Of a DNA stretch of 64,000 bases, positions 47,834-56,707 are shown one piece after another. Numbering within the stretch: position 1 is the stretch's first letter; every line of letters begins with the position of its first letter. The notes beneath the pieces are model-generated. The model ran no database searches and was not told the origin of the DNA. It was given only the letters and a program-made list of their open reading frames with translations. Source of the DNA: Phenylobacterium sp. SCN 70-31 (GTDB lineage Bacteria; Pseudomonadota; Alphaproteobacteria; Caulobacterales; Caulobacteraceae); NCBI RefSeq assembly GCF_001724605.1, contig NZ_MEEX01000004.1, positions 372,001-436,000 of the forward strand, given 5' to 3'. The translations under genes and the position numbers were made by a program.

Positions 47834-48880
47834 CTAGGCGCGGGCGTGCTTCAGGACGAGTTCGGCGATGCGGGCGCCGTGGGTGTCCTGGAGGAAGTGG
47901 CCGGCGTCGGGCAGCAGGTCGAAGGTGGCGTGCGGGTAGCGTCCGGCCCAGGCGCGGCCCCAGGCCTCGGGAAACACCTCGTCCTCGGCGCCCCAGATGA
48001 AGTGGATCGGCCGGGTCCAGCCGAGCAGGGTTTCGAAGTGGCGGGCCTGATCGGCCGCCGCGCCGCCCTCCGGGTTGTCGAACGGAATCGAGAGGGGGAA
48101 CCGGCGGGCGCCGGCGTGCCCGGCGTGGCCCAGGCCCTCGAAGGGGGCGTCATAGGCCCGGCGGACGGCGTCGTCGGAGGGCGAGAGCGCCGGGGCCGGC
48201 TGGCCCCCCGCCATCGCCGCGAGCGCCTCGCGGGTCGTGCGCCCGGTGGCGGCCATCATCAGCCAGCCGATGGTCAGGCGCTCGGGCACATTGCCGGCGT
48301 AGAAGCCTCCGGGATGCCAGCCGGCGTTCCAGCGCCGGACCGCCGGCGTGTAGTCGAAGGCGTCGTGGTGCAGCCAGGTGTTCATGACCACCAGGCGGGC
48401 GAAGCGCTCCGGGAACTCGGCGGCCTGGGCCAGCCCGATCGGGCCGCCCCAATCCTGGCAGAAGAGAGTGATGTCGCGCAGGTCCAGTTCGGCGACGAGC
48501 TGGGCCATGGCGCGCACGTGGCGCGCGATCGAGTACCAGCTGTCCAGGATCACCTTGTCCGACCGGCCGAAGCCGATGTGGTCGGGCGCCACGCACCGGT
48601 ACCCCGCCGCCGCCAGTGCGGCGACGAGGTGGCGGTTCAGGTAGCTCCAGGTCGGCATGCCGTGCATCAGCAGGGCGACCGGGCCGTCCGACGGACCGGC
48701 CTCCACATAGTGCATGCGCAGGCCGTCGATCTCGACGTAGCGGGGCGCCCACGGATAATCGGGCAGCCCCTCGAACGCGGGCTCGGGCGCGCGGACGAAG
48801 GGGACGCCGGCGTAGGTCTCGTGCACTTCGAGCCGATCCGCCGGCGCGTGCGCCTCAGCCAGGCCAGTAGATATATTCAT
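47834..48880 (-). CDS. Haloalkane dehalogenase-like alpha/beta hydrolase 2
   Basis: A 348-residue paralogue of the preceding enzyme. The oxyanion segment is HGMPTWSYLNR (Met where the relative has Asn), the nucleophile Asp in FCQDWGGPIGL, the acid likely Asp/Glu in IWGAEDEVFPE, and the base His in AGHFLQDTHG. The cap domain is longer, with an insert around 175-230. Its start overlaps the end of the sulfatase gene by 26 bp, which suggests either tight coupling or a slightly later true start. Two such enzymes side by side imply successive steps or different chain isomers. Activity unproven. Confidence 0.87.
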   Translation of the reverse strand: MNISTGLAEAHAPADRLEVHETYAGVPFVRAPEPAFEGLPDYPWAPRYVEIDGLRMHYVEAGPSDGPVALLMHGMPTWSYLNRHLVAALAAAGYRCVAPDHIGFGRSDKVILDSWYSIARHVRAMAQLVAELDLRDITLFCQDWGGPIGLAQAAEFPERFARLVVMNTWLHHDAFDYTPAVRRWNAGWHPGGFYAGNVPERLTIGWLMMAATGRTTREALAAMAGGQPAPALSPSDDAVRRAYDAPFEGLGHAGHAGARRFPLSIPFDNPEGGAAADQARHFETLLGWTRPIHFIWGAEDEVFPEAWGRAWAGRYPHATFDLLPDAGHFLQDTHGARIAELVLKHARA

Positions 48881-50519
48881 CGGCTGTCGTCGCCTTCTCT
48901 TCGAGCGTCTTGTCGATCGTCACCGGCATGGCGCCGGTGGCGGGGAACAGGGCCGAGCGTCCGCCGCGGCGGTGCTCGGCTATGGCCGCCTTGAGTTCGG
49001 CGACCTTGGCGGGGTTGGAGGCCGCCAGATTGGTCTGCTCGGTCGGGTCCACGGCGACATGGAACAGCCAGTCCTTCTTCGGATTGTCCGAGGTCTGGAG
49101 TTTCCAGCCGTCCTTGAGCACCGCGAGGTAGAAGCCGTCCTGCCAGAAGATGGCCTGGTGAGGCGGCGCGGCCGGCCGCGGGCCCATCAGCCAGGGGAGC
49201 AGGTTCTTGCCGTCGATCGGTCGGTCGGTGGGCGGCGTGGTCCCGGCGGCTGCGGCCACGGTGGGCAGGAAGTCGATGTGGCTGACGGGGTCCTCCAGCC
49301 GCGTGCCCGGCTGGATCCTGCCCGGCCACGAGATGAAGTAGGGCACCCGGATGCCGCCTTCGAAGAAGGTCAGCTTCCAGCCGCGGTAGGGCTTGTTGAC
49401 GTCGGGCAGGCCGATATAGCCGGCGCCGCCGTTGTCGCTGGTGAAGACCACGATGGTGTTGTCCGCCAGGCCCTCCTCGCGGAGCGTCTGCATCACGCGG
49501 CCGACGCTGCGGTCCAGGGCGCGCACCATGGAAGCGTACACCCTCAGACGGTGATCCTGGATGTGCGACAGGGCGTCATAATCGGCCTTGGACGCCTGTA
49601 GCGGGCTGTGGACGCCCCAATGGGCCAGGTAGAGGAAGAACGGCCGGTTCCTGTTGGCCTTGATCACCTTCACCGCTTCGTCGGTGTAGTAGTCGGTGAG
49701 GTAGCCGCGCGGCGAGAACACCGGCCCGTCGTTGAACGAGGCCGCGTGGGTCATCCGAGCCCAGATGAACTTGTCGATCGGATCGAACGGCAGCTTGGCG
49801 TTCACCACCTGAGGGTCGTCCTCGGGCAGGTACAGCCCGCTCGCCATCAGTAGGCTCTCGTCGAAGCCCTGGGCGTTGGCGCCGAACTCCTTACCGCCGC
49901 CCAGATGCCATTTGCCGATATGGGCCGTGTGATAGCCGCGGGCCTTCAGCACCTCGGCGACCGTGATCTCGGAGCCCGGAAGCCCTTGCTCGGCCATGGG
50001 CGGCTGCGCGGCTTCCGCCTTGGCGTCGCGGAGCATGTCGTGGGGCCGCGAGCCGTCGTTGTAGAACATCGTCATGATGCGCTGCATGCCGCCGGGCGTG
50101 GGCGTGAATTCGAACCCGTGCCGGGTGGGATAACGGCCGGTCAGCAGCATGGCCCGGGACGGCGCGCACGCCGCGGTGCCCGAATAGGCCTGGGACATGA
50201 TCGCGCCGCTGGCGGCCAGGGCGTCGATGTTGGGCGTGGGGACCGTACCGCCCGCGACACCGCCGCCGAACGTCGAGAGGTCGTTGATCCCCAGGTCGTC
50301 GGCCAGGATGAAGACGATATTGGGCGGCCGGTCTCCGGCCACGGGCGCGTCCGGACCGCGGTTCCAGGCCACCTCGATGTTGGCGACCGGATTTTCCTTC
50401 CCGCGCGACCCCACCACGAACAGGATGATCGAACGGAAGTTGGCGGCCGCGACCGCGCCCAGGGCCACCACGACCAGCAGGACCGCGCCCAGGGTGATCA
50501 GGGTCTTGCGCGCCCTCAT
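48855..50519 (-). CDS. Membrane-anchored or secreted sulfatase 2
   Basis: A 554-residue type I sulfatase. An N-terminal hydrophobic helix (about 8-27) followed by a second weak one anchors it with the catalytic domain in the periplasm. The formylglycine motif is C-A-P-S-R (Cys118) in TAACAPSRAMLLTGR. Metal ligands are ILADDLGIND, GKWHLGG and FTSDNGGAG. It is closely related to the sulfatase at 28475, sharing the RYPTR.GFEFTPTP stretch and an EYIYWPG tail. Its ATG overlaps the DUF1330-like gene stop (ATGA). It lies in the long operon behind the second TonB receptor. Substrate: an unknown sulfate ester. Confidence 0.94.
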   Translation of the reverse strand: MRARKTLITLGAVLLVVVALGAVAAANFRSIILFVVGSRGKENPVANIEVAWNRGPDAPVAGDRPPNIVFILADDLGINDLSTFGGGVAGGTVPTPNIDALAASGAIMSQAYSGTAACAPSRAMLLTGRYPTRHGFEFTPTPGGMQRIMTMFYNDGSRPHDMLRDAKAEAAQPPMAEQGLPGSEITVAEVLKARGYHTAHIGKWHLGGGKEFGANAQGFDESLLMASGLYLPEDDPQVVNAKLPFDPIDKFIWARMTHAASFNDGPVFSPRGYLTDYYTDEAVKVIKANRNRPFFLYLAHWGVHSPLQASKADYDALSHIQDHRLRVYASMVRALDRSVGRVMQTLREEGLADNTIVVFTSDNGGAGYIGLPDVNKPYRGWKLTFFEGGIRVPYFISWPGRIQPGTRLEDPVSHIDFLPTVAAAAGTTPPTDRPIDGKNLLPWLMGPRPAAPPHQAIFWQDGFYLAVLKDGWKLQTSDNPKKDWLFHVAVDPTEQTNLAASNPAKVAELKAAIAEHRRGGRSALFPATGAMPVTIDKTLEEKATTADEYIYWPG

Positions 50520-51208
50520 GACCCCAGCGCCTCGACCAGCAGGTTGCGCTCGATCTCGACCAGCAGGACGTAGGAGTCGGCGCTGTCCACGCGACGGCGG
50601 CTCTTGAGCTGGTCGCCGACCGTGGCCGACAGCATGTGGATGCGCGACTGGGCGTACTTCCGGGAGTCGCCGATGATGGTGTCCTCGACGTCGAAGACGG
50701 CCACCGGGGTGGCGTCGAGCCCTTCGGCGTAGTCGGGCGCGTTGCGGTCGGCCACCACCTGGACCAGCAGCATCGGGGCTTCGCCGAGCCGGGGCGGGGC
50801 GGGCGGGGCGCCGTCGGGCCGGAAGGTCGCCAGCACGATGGTGAAGTCCATGCCGGCGATCTTGTGGATGTGGCGTTCCTGGAACTCGGGCAGGCGCTGC
50901 ATGTCGAGCTGCGATACCCGGGTCGGATACTTGGCGATCGCCACGCGATCCCAGCGGGCGCCGTCGCCGACGAGCTGATGGACCACCGGCGCACGCAGCG
51001 CGCCCAACGCGCCCACCCGGCCGAGTTCTTCCTGAGGCGAATAGAGGTCGTCGGCCTCCCAGCCGGACAGCGTCGTCTGCCGGCCATCGGGATATTGCGC
51101 CACGGGATGGTAGCGCATGAGGTTGAGCGCCCACATGGGACGGGTGTCATCCGTCCGCTGCCGCCAGCCCCGGATGTAATCCGTATTGGGCGTTCCGTAG
51201 CTCATCAT
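50516..51208 (-). CDS. DUF1330-like ferredoxin-fold protein
   Basis: A 230-residue protein. The N-terminal part (RPMWALNLMRYHPVAQYPDG, then WDRVAIAKYPTRVSQLDMQR and LPEFQERHIHKIAGMDFTIV) follows the pattern of DUF1330 alpha/beta ferredoxin-like domains. The C-terminal half (PMLLVQVVADRNAPDYAEGL, then SYVLLVEIERN) may be a second, weaker copy of the fold. Such proteins are often coded with degradative enzymes but few have known activities. AGGAAAGAG precedes the ATG at 51208. It is the first gene behind the second TonB receptor (17-bp gap) and overlaps the sulfatase start. Confidence 0.78.
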   Translation of the reverse strand: MMSYGTPNTDYIRGWRQRTDDTRPMWALNLMRYHPVAQYPDGRQTTLSGWEADDLYSPQEELGRVGALGALRAPVVHQLVGDGARWDRVAIAKYPTRVSQLDMQRLPEFQERHIHKIAGMDFTIVLATFRPDGAPPAPPRLGEAPMLLVQVVADRNAPDYAEGLDATPVAVFDVEDTIIGDSRKYAQSRIHMLSATVGDQLKSRRRVDSADSYVLLVEIERNLLVEALGS

Positions 51209-51225
51209 GGGGTGCTCTTTCCTCG

Positions 51226-54149
51226 TCAGTAGCGTTTGCTGATTGCGAACTTGACCACCCGGCCGACGGCCGAGGCGGTGAAGGGGTCGTAGTTGAGGCT
51301 GAGGCGCGCGAACGGCGGCGCCTCGTCGAAGACGTTGCTGACCGACAGCGACGCCCGGGTCCGCCAGGGCAGTTCCGCGCGGACGGCGATGTCGTGAGTG
51401 ACGAAGGCCTTCACGGTCTGGCCGGCCGTGACGGTGAAGAGCTGATTGCGCTCGTCGCGGTAGATCAGAGGATCGAAGACGCCCGAGCGCCGGTCCTCCA
51501 TCTTGCCGATGTAGTTGAGCGTCCAGCGCACGCTCAGCCGGTCGTTGCTCCATTCCGCGAAGGCCGAACCCTTGAGATCGGGCATCGGATAGATGCTGGT
51601 CTGGGCGTTCAGCGCGCCAGCGCCGTCGAAGGCGGGGGCCACCTCGATGCCGGCGATGCGCGTGCTGCCGACCTTGAACTTCGAGACGTGGGTCAGGCTG
51701 GCGCCCAGCGCGACGTCCCCGCCCCAGATGTCGCGCCAGCGGTACTCTGCGCCCACGTCCACGCCGGCCAGCGTCTGGTCGGCGCCGTTGGCGTTGCGGA
51801 CCAGCAGCCGGCCGATGTTGGCCGCGCCGCACGCGCCGTTGAAGGTGAAGCGGCCGACCAGTTCCGCAAAGGCGGGATTGGCGCAGTTGTTGGTCCCGGC
51901 GGCGCCGTTCGGGAACACGGCCGAGACCAGGCCCGCCACGGGTTCGGTGGCGATCGGGTTCTCGAAGTCGAACCGCCAGAAGTCGACGGTGGCCCGCAGG
52001 GCGCCGGGGGTCAGGATCACGCCGACCGAATAGGTGGTCGCGGTCTCGGGCTTCAGTGCAGGATCGCCCTGGATGTCGATGGTCCGGAACGACCCCAGGA
52101 TGCTCTGCAGCGAACTGGCGATGTCGGAGTTGCGCTGGGTGAGCGGCGGCGCGCGGAAGGTGGTCGAGGCCGACCCGCGGAAGGCCAGCCAGTCGGTGGC
52201 GCGGAAGCGGAGGGCGAACTTCGGGTCGAAGGTGGTCCCCGCCTGGCCGCCGTAGTCCTCGAACCGGGCGGCGAGCTGGGCCTGGAGCCGGTCGGAGACC
52301 GGCAGCTGCAGCTCGGCGAACACCGCCTTCACCTCGCTGGAGATGTCCTGCGGCCGGCCGGTGGGGGTGAAGGCGAACGGTCCGACGCGGGCGTTGCCGG
52401 TGCAGGTCGTGACTCCGAAGTCCGGCGTATTCACGCAAGGCGAAACCAGGTTGTCCCGGAACGCGCTGAAGGCCGTCTCATGCGTGTTGCGGCGGAACTG
52501 CGCGCCGGCCGCCCAGCTCACGGGGCCGCCCGGCAGGTCGATCCCCGTCTCGCCGTCGAACACCGCGTCGAGCACGAGCGTGGTGGCGAGCAGGCTGGCC
52601 GACCCTTCCTGGAAGAACCAGGCCGTCACCTCCTCGCTGTTCGCGACGGCCGGGTTGTAGCCGGGATTGGCGACGCCGGTGTTGGGGTTGCCGGCGATCG
52701 CGTTGGAGAAGGGGTTGTAATAGAGGCAGCCGTTCTGGCCGGGCGTGTTGAGCGCACGGTTGCAGTTGGGCCCGCCCAGGCCGCGCAGGGCCAGCTGGTA
52801 GCGGTTGATGAGCGTGTCGTAGGCGGTGTTGTAGGCGTCGTCCTCGCCGTAGGTGACCGCCAGGTTCCAGCCCAGCCTGTCGCCGAACGCCCGGCCGCGC
52901 AGATCGGCCGAGATCCGGAACAGCTCGTACTCGCGCACGCCCTTGGCGCCCCCGTCGTCGAAGATCGGGTTGCCGCCCAGGCCGAAGGGCCGATTCAGCA
53001 GCAGGCGCACGCCGCCGGCGGGTAGGCGATGAGGCCCGGGTGGCTGGCGGGGACATAGTAGGCGCCCGCCTGGGCCGGGATGGCCTGGGCCTCGGCCGTG
53101 GGCACGCCCAGCGCAGGGTAGGATGGAGCCGTCGCCCAGCGGGGCACCTCGGTGCGCCCCCAGAGCCCCTCGACGTGCAGCAGGACGTCGCCGGGCAAGT
53201 CGAAATTGACCTCGGCGTAGACCTGATAGTGCTCTTCCTTCTCGACCAGATTGTCGAAGGGCGTCGCCTGGGCCAGGCAGGCCGGCGTCGTGGCGTTGGC
53301 GAAGCCCGCGAAGCCGCCCAGGAGCGCACAGGCCACGTCGCGTTGAGGCGTGCCGGCCGGGTTCAGCCCGTTGGCCGCCAGCGGCAGGAAGCTGTGCGGG
53401 CTGGAGATGGGATTCCAGCCCCCTTCCGGGTTGTCGGCATAGGACTTCACCGCCCAGTCGCGGTCGCGGACCGACAACTCGGAACGGTGCTGCCAGCCCG
53501 CGCTGATCAGCACGTTGGCCCGTTCGCCCACCCAGCCGTAGGTCGCCGACAGGCCCCAGTTCCCGCGGGAGCCCTCGATCGCCGAATAGTCCGCGTTGAC
53601 TTCCAGGCCCTTGAAGTCGCGCCGGGTGATGAAGTTGACCACGCCGGCGATGGCGTCCGAGCCGTAGGTGGCGGCCGCGCCGTCCTTCAGGACCTCCAGG
53701 CGGCCGATCGCCGCCACCGGGATCATGTTGGTGTCGACGACACCCGTGCCGCCCTGTCCGGCCGGATTGATCGGCATCCGGCGGCCGTTCAACAGCACCA
53801 GGGTCCGTTGGGGGCCGATGCCCCGCAGATTGACGCTGCCCGTGCCTTCAGAGGCCAGGGCCCGGTTGTCGAACTGGTTGCTGTCGCCCAGCACGCCGCT
53901 GCTGGCCGGCAGGTTCTTGAGCAGGTCGACGACCGTCGGCGAGCCGCGGCGCTGGAGGTCTTCGGCGGTGAGCACATCGACAGGCAGGGCGTTCGTCTGC
54001 ACGCCTCCCCGGATGTACGAGCCTGTCACCACCACTTCCTCCACGGTGGAGCGTGACTCGGGTTGAGCTTGGGCCGCCCCGGCGGCGCCGAGCAGCCCTG
54101 AGGCCGCCAGGCCGACCGACGAAGCAAACAGCCGCGATCTGTGGGTCAC
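51226..54149 (-). pseudogene. TonB-dependent outer membrane receptor 2, single-base frameshift
   Basis: Two adjacent reading frames together form one receptor of about 974 residues. The first frame (54149 to about 53000) starts with GTG behind GGGGGAGGAAAGAAC. It has a signal peptide (ASGLLGAAGAAQAQ), a TonB-box-like VEEVVVTGSYIRG and the plug (GSVNLRGIGPQRTLVLLNGRR; KDGAAATYGSDAIAGVVNF). The second frame (53010 to 51226) holds the barrel from GVRLLLNRPFGLGGNP to a C-terminal KFAISKRY. At the junction (52995-53010), reading YPPA then VRLLL requires one extra base in a GCGGCG run. The oar/cirA-like N-terminus is typical of carbohydrate or peptide-class receptors. Either an assembly error or a real lesion. 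Divergent from the serine hydrolase at 54305; operator G lies upstream. Confidence 0.88.
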
Positions 54150-54190
54150 GTTCTTTCCTCCCCCATCATGGCCCGGCTTCGCGAGAATGT

Positions 54191-54208
54191 GAACCGGGAC
54201 TCTTATTC
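54191..54208. promoter_or_regulatory. Operator site G in the divergent TonB receptor 2 / serine hydrolase region
   Basis: GAACCGGGACTCTTATTC matches the island consensus at 15 of 18 positions. It lies 42 bp before the leftward receptor start and about 97 bp before the rightward hydrolase start. A leftward TTGACA (54243-54248 on the minus strand) may be the receptor's -35 box; the -10 would then fall just upstream of the operator. Confidence 0.65.
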
Positions 54209-54239
54209 CTATTGCGCGAACCATTGCCTTGTCGCATAA

Positions 54240-54260
54240 AACTGTCAACAGAAGACAGTT
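54240..54260. promoter_or_regulatory. Second inverted repeat in the divergent promoter region
   Basis: AACTGTC (54240-54246) and GACAGTT (54254-54260) form a 7-bp inverted repeat with a 7-bp centre. It covers the candidate leftward -35 box and lies 45 bp before the rightward gene. It could be the binding site of another regulator, for example the island's GntR protein. Confidence 0.45.
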
Positions 54261-54304
54261 GTCGAAATGCACGATAGCGTGCGGACGTGTTGAGAGGGAG
54301 CGCC

Positions 54305-55504
54305 ATGGGGCGAGGTTTTGGGGCGGGCCGGACGGCGGCGATCGTTCTGGCGTTCGTGGCGGCCGGGTCCGCGCAGGCGGAAGAGGAGCCCAAGAACGAT
54401 CCCAGCCAGTGGTTCCGGATCGCCCGGCCGGACGACCGGGTGGACGTGTTCACCCACTACGACCGGATTTTCCCGGTGGATCGCCTGACGCCCTCGCCCC
54501 GGCCTCGCGCCTACGCCCGCGACGTGAAGCCCCTGGAGGCGACGCCCTATGTGTTCGAGGGGCGGGAATCGACGGTGGGCGACTACATGGCCCGCGCCAA
54601 CGTCAACGGCCTGATGGCGCTGAAGGGCGGCAAGGTCGTCTTCGAGGCCTATCGCAACGGCGTGGGACCCACGACGCAGCACTCCCTCTGGTCGGCGTCC
54701 AAGAGCTACACGATCACCGTGCTCGGCGTGGCGGTGCGCGAGGGCAAGATCAAGAGCATCGACGACCCCGTCGAGACGTACGCGCCGCAGTTCAAGGGGA
54801 CGACCTATGGTCCCGTGTCGATCCGGCACGTGGCGATGATGTCGTCAGGCATCCAGTTCTTCCACGACCAGGGCCGCCCCAACCGCAACGACATGTACCT
54901 CGCCCTGCTGGGCGGCAAGAACCTGGATGATTTCGCCGCCGAGCGCGGGCCGCGCGTTCCGCCGGGGACCGACTTCAACTACCTTGCGACCGACACCCAC
55001 GTTCTGTCGGCGGTTCTGCGCGGCGCTTACGGGAAGCGTTACGCCGACATCGTCCAGGAGAAGCTGTGGACGCCCGCCGGCTTCTCGAGCGGGGCGTCCT
55101 GGTCGAAGCACGCGCGCGGACCCGAGGGCGTGAACTTCGGTCACTGCTGCCTCCAGGCGACGCTCCAGGACTTCGCGCATCTGGGCCAGCTCTACCTCGA
55201 CGACCTCGTCGTGGGCGGGAAGCCCCTGACGCCAAAGGGGTGGGCCGACCTCGTCACCCGGCCCTCGGCGCCGTTCCAGGAACCGGGCGAGAAGGCGCGC
55301 GGCTACGCCATGCAGTTCTGGGTTCCCCAGGGCCACCAGGACGAGTCGATGGCGCTGGGCGCCTTTGGTCAGATCCTGTGGGTCGACCGCAAGCGGGGGG
55401 TGGTCGTCGCCCAGCTCGCCGCCAACGGCGACAAGCCGCCGACCGACGCCGAGGAGAACGCCGTGTTCCGCGCCATCGTGGATGCGGCGCTCCGCAGCCA
55501 GTGA
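54305..55504 (+). CDS. Secreted serine hydrolase (6-aminohexanoate-dimer hydrolase/beta-lactamase-like)
   Basis: A 399-residue exported serine hydrolase. The signal peptide (MGRGFGAGRTAAIVLAFVAA, cleaved after SAQA) is followed by a domain with S-x-x-K in LWSASKSYTITV. The Tyr motif lies in FNYLATDTHVLSAVL, and a C-terminal AFGQILWVDRKRGVVVAQL replaces KTG. The SASK pattern and overall order resemble NylB and related carboxylesterases that hydrolyse small amides or esters. The ATG at 54305 has AGGGAG upstream; a GTG at 54287 is less likely. It heads the rightward unit with the enolase-superfamily gene. Likely periplasmic ester or amide cleavage. Confidence 0.88.
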   Translation: MGRGFGAGRTAAIVLAFVAAGSAQAEEEPKNDPSQWFRIARPDDRVDVFTHYDRIFPVDRLTPSPRPRAYARDVKPLEATPYVFEGRESTVGDYMARANVNGLMALKGGKVVFEAYRNGVGPTTQHSLWSASKSYTITVLGVAVREGKIKSIDDPVETYAPQFKGTTYGPVSIRHVAMMSSGIQFFHDQGRPNRNDMYLALLGGKNLDDFAAERGPRVPPGTDFNYLATDTHVLSAVLRGAYGKRYADIVQEKLWTPAGFSSGASWSKHARGPEGVNFGHCCLQATLQDFAHLGQLYLDDLVVGGKPLTPKGWADLVTRPSAPFQEPGEKARGYAMQFWVPQGHQDESMALGAFGQILWVDRKRGVVVAQLAANGDKPPTDAEENAVFRAIVDAALRSQ

Positions 55505-55550
55505 ACCCGATCCGAACCCGCAAAACCTTCGCGTCCCAGGGAGCGCCCGA

Positions 55551-56690
55551 ATGAACATCGCCGACATCACCGCCAGCATCGTCCGCATCGCCGCCAAGAT
55601 CCCCTACCGCATGGGGCCCATGGAGGACGGCGGGGACGAGTACTACGGCCTCATCGTCACCGTGACGACCGACCAGGGCGTCAAGGGATACGGCGAGGTG
55701 TTCCTGACCCCCGGCTGGTACGCCCCCGACACGCCGATGGGGATGATCGGGATCGTCGAGCGCACGTTCGCGCCTGCGCTCAAGGGCGTGTGCGTCATGG
55801 ACACCGAGCGGGTCGTGGCGGTGATGGACAAGGCCTGGGAGCTGGGCAACCTGTTCGCCAAGTCGGCCGTCGAGATGGCCGTGCACGACGCGGCCGCCCG
55901 CAGCATCGGCCGCTCGGTCTGCGACCTGATGGGGGGGCGGGTGCGCGACCGCTTCGCGCTCTCGGGCGGCGTGGGGCACGACACGCCCGACCGTATGGCG
56001 GCCACGGCCAAAAAGCTGGTCGATCGGGGGTTCAGGACGATCAAGCTGAAGATCGGCGCCAAGACCGACCCCGAGTTCGACGTCGTCCGCGTGCGCACCG
56101 TGCGGGAGGAGATCGGGCCCGACATCAAGCTGCGGCTGGACGGCAACGGCGTCTTCACCGTGCCCGAGGCCATCCGTCTGATCCGCAAGCTGGAGCCCTA
56201 CGACCTGGAGCACGTGGAACAGCCGGTGCCGGGCTGGAACGTGGACGGTATGGCCGAGATCCGCTCGAAGATCGGGGCCCCCCTGATGGCCGACGAGTCG
56301 GTCCACAGCGTCCAGGACGCCATGCGGGTGGTGAAGGCCGGCGCGGCCGACGCGGTGAAGATCAAGATCGCCAAGACCGGCGGCTATCGCCGCAGCCAGC
56401 AGATCGCCGCCATCTGCGCCTCGGCGGGCGTGGATGTGCTGATCGGCCAGGGAATCGGCACCAGCCTCCAGGCGCTGGCCGAACTGCACTTCGCCTGCTC
56501 GCACGCCGCGGTGAAGCCGGCCGCCGAGTTCATCGGCTCGGACAAGCTGACCGACGACATCCTGAAGTCGCCCATGACCATCGAGGACGGGCACGCGCTC
56601 CTGCCCGAGGGCCCTGGCTGCGGCATCGAGGTGGACGAGCGCAAGCTGGAGTCGCTGGGCGTCTCGTTCTCCGCGAAGCGCGCGGCCTGA
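55551..56690 (+). CDS. Enolase-superfamily enzyme (mandelate racemase/muconate lactonizing type)
   Basis: A 379-residue MR/MLE-family enzyme. The capping domain contains DEYYGLIVTVTTDQGVKGYG. Barrel active-site residues are visible: K-x-K in TIKLKIG (Lys165, Lys167), metal ligands Asp197 (RLDGNG), Glu223 (HVEQP) and Asp248/Glu249 (MADES), and a base Lys in VKIKIAKTGG (Lys270/Lys272). This two-lysine arrangement fits the muconate cycloisomerase/dipeptide epimerase subgroup. GGGAGCGCCCGA precedes the ATG. Reactions in the family all start by proton abstraction alpha to a carboxylate. Substrate unknown; it may act on the acid released by the preceding hydrolase. Confidence 0.92.
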   Translation: MNIADITASIVRIAAKIPYRMGPMEDGGDEYYGLIVTVTTDQGVKGYGEVFLTPGWYAPDTPMGMIGIVERTFAPALKGVCVMDTERVVAVMDKAWELGNLFAKSAVEMAVHDAAARSIGRSVCDLMGGRVRDRFALSGGVGHDTPDRMAATAKKLVDRGFRTIKLKIGAKTDPEFDVVRVRTVREEIGPDIKLRLDGNGVFTVPEAIRLIRKLEPYDLEHVEQPVPGWNVDGMAEIRSKIGAPLMADESVHSVQDAMRVVKAGAADAVKIKIAKTGGYRRSQQIAAICASAGVDVLIGQGIGTSLQALAELHFACSHAAVKPAAEFIGSDKLTDDILKSPMTIEDGHALLPEGPGCGIEVDERKLESLGVSFSAKRAA

Positions 56691-56707
56691 AGCAGGGGAG
56701 GAAGGCC

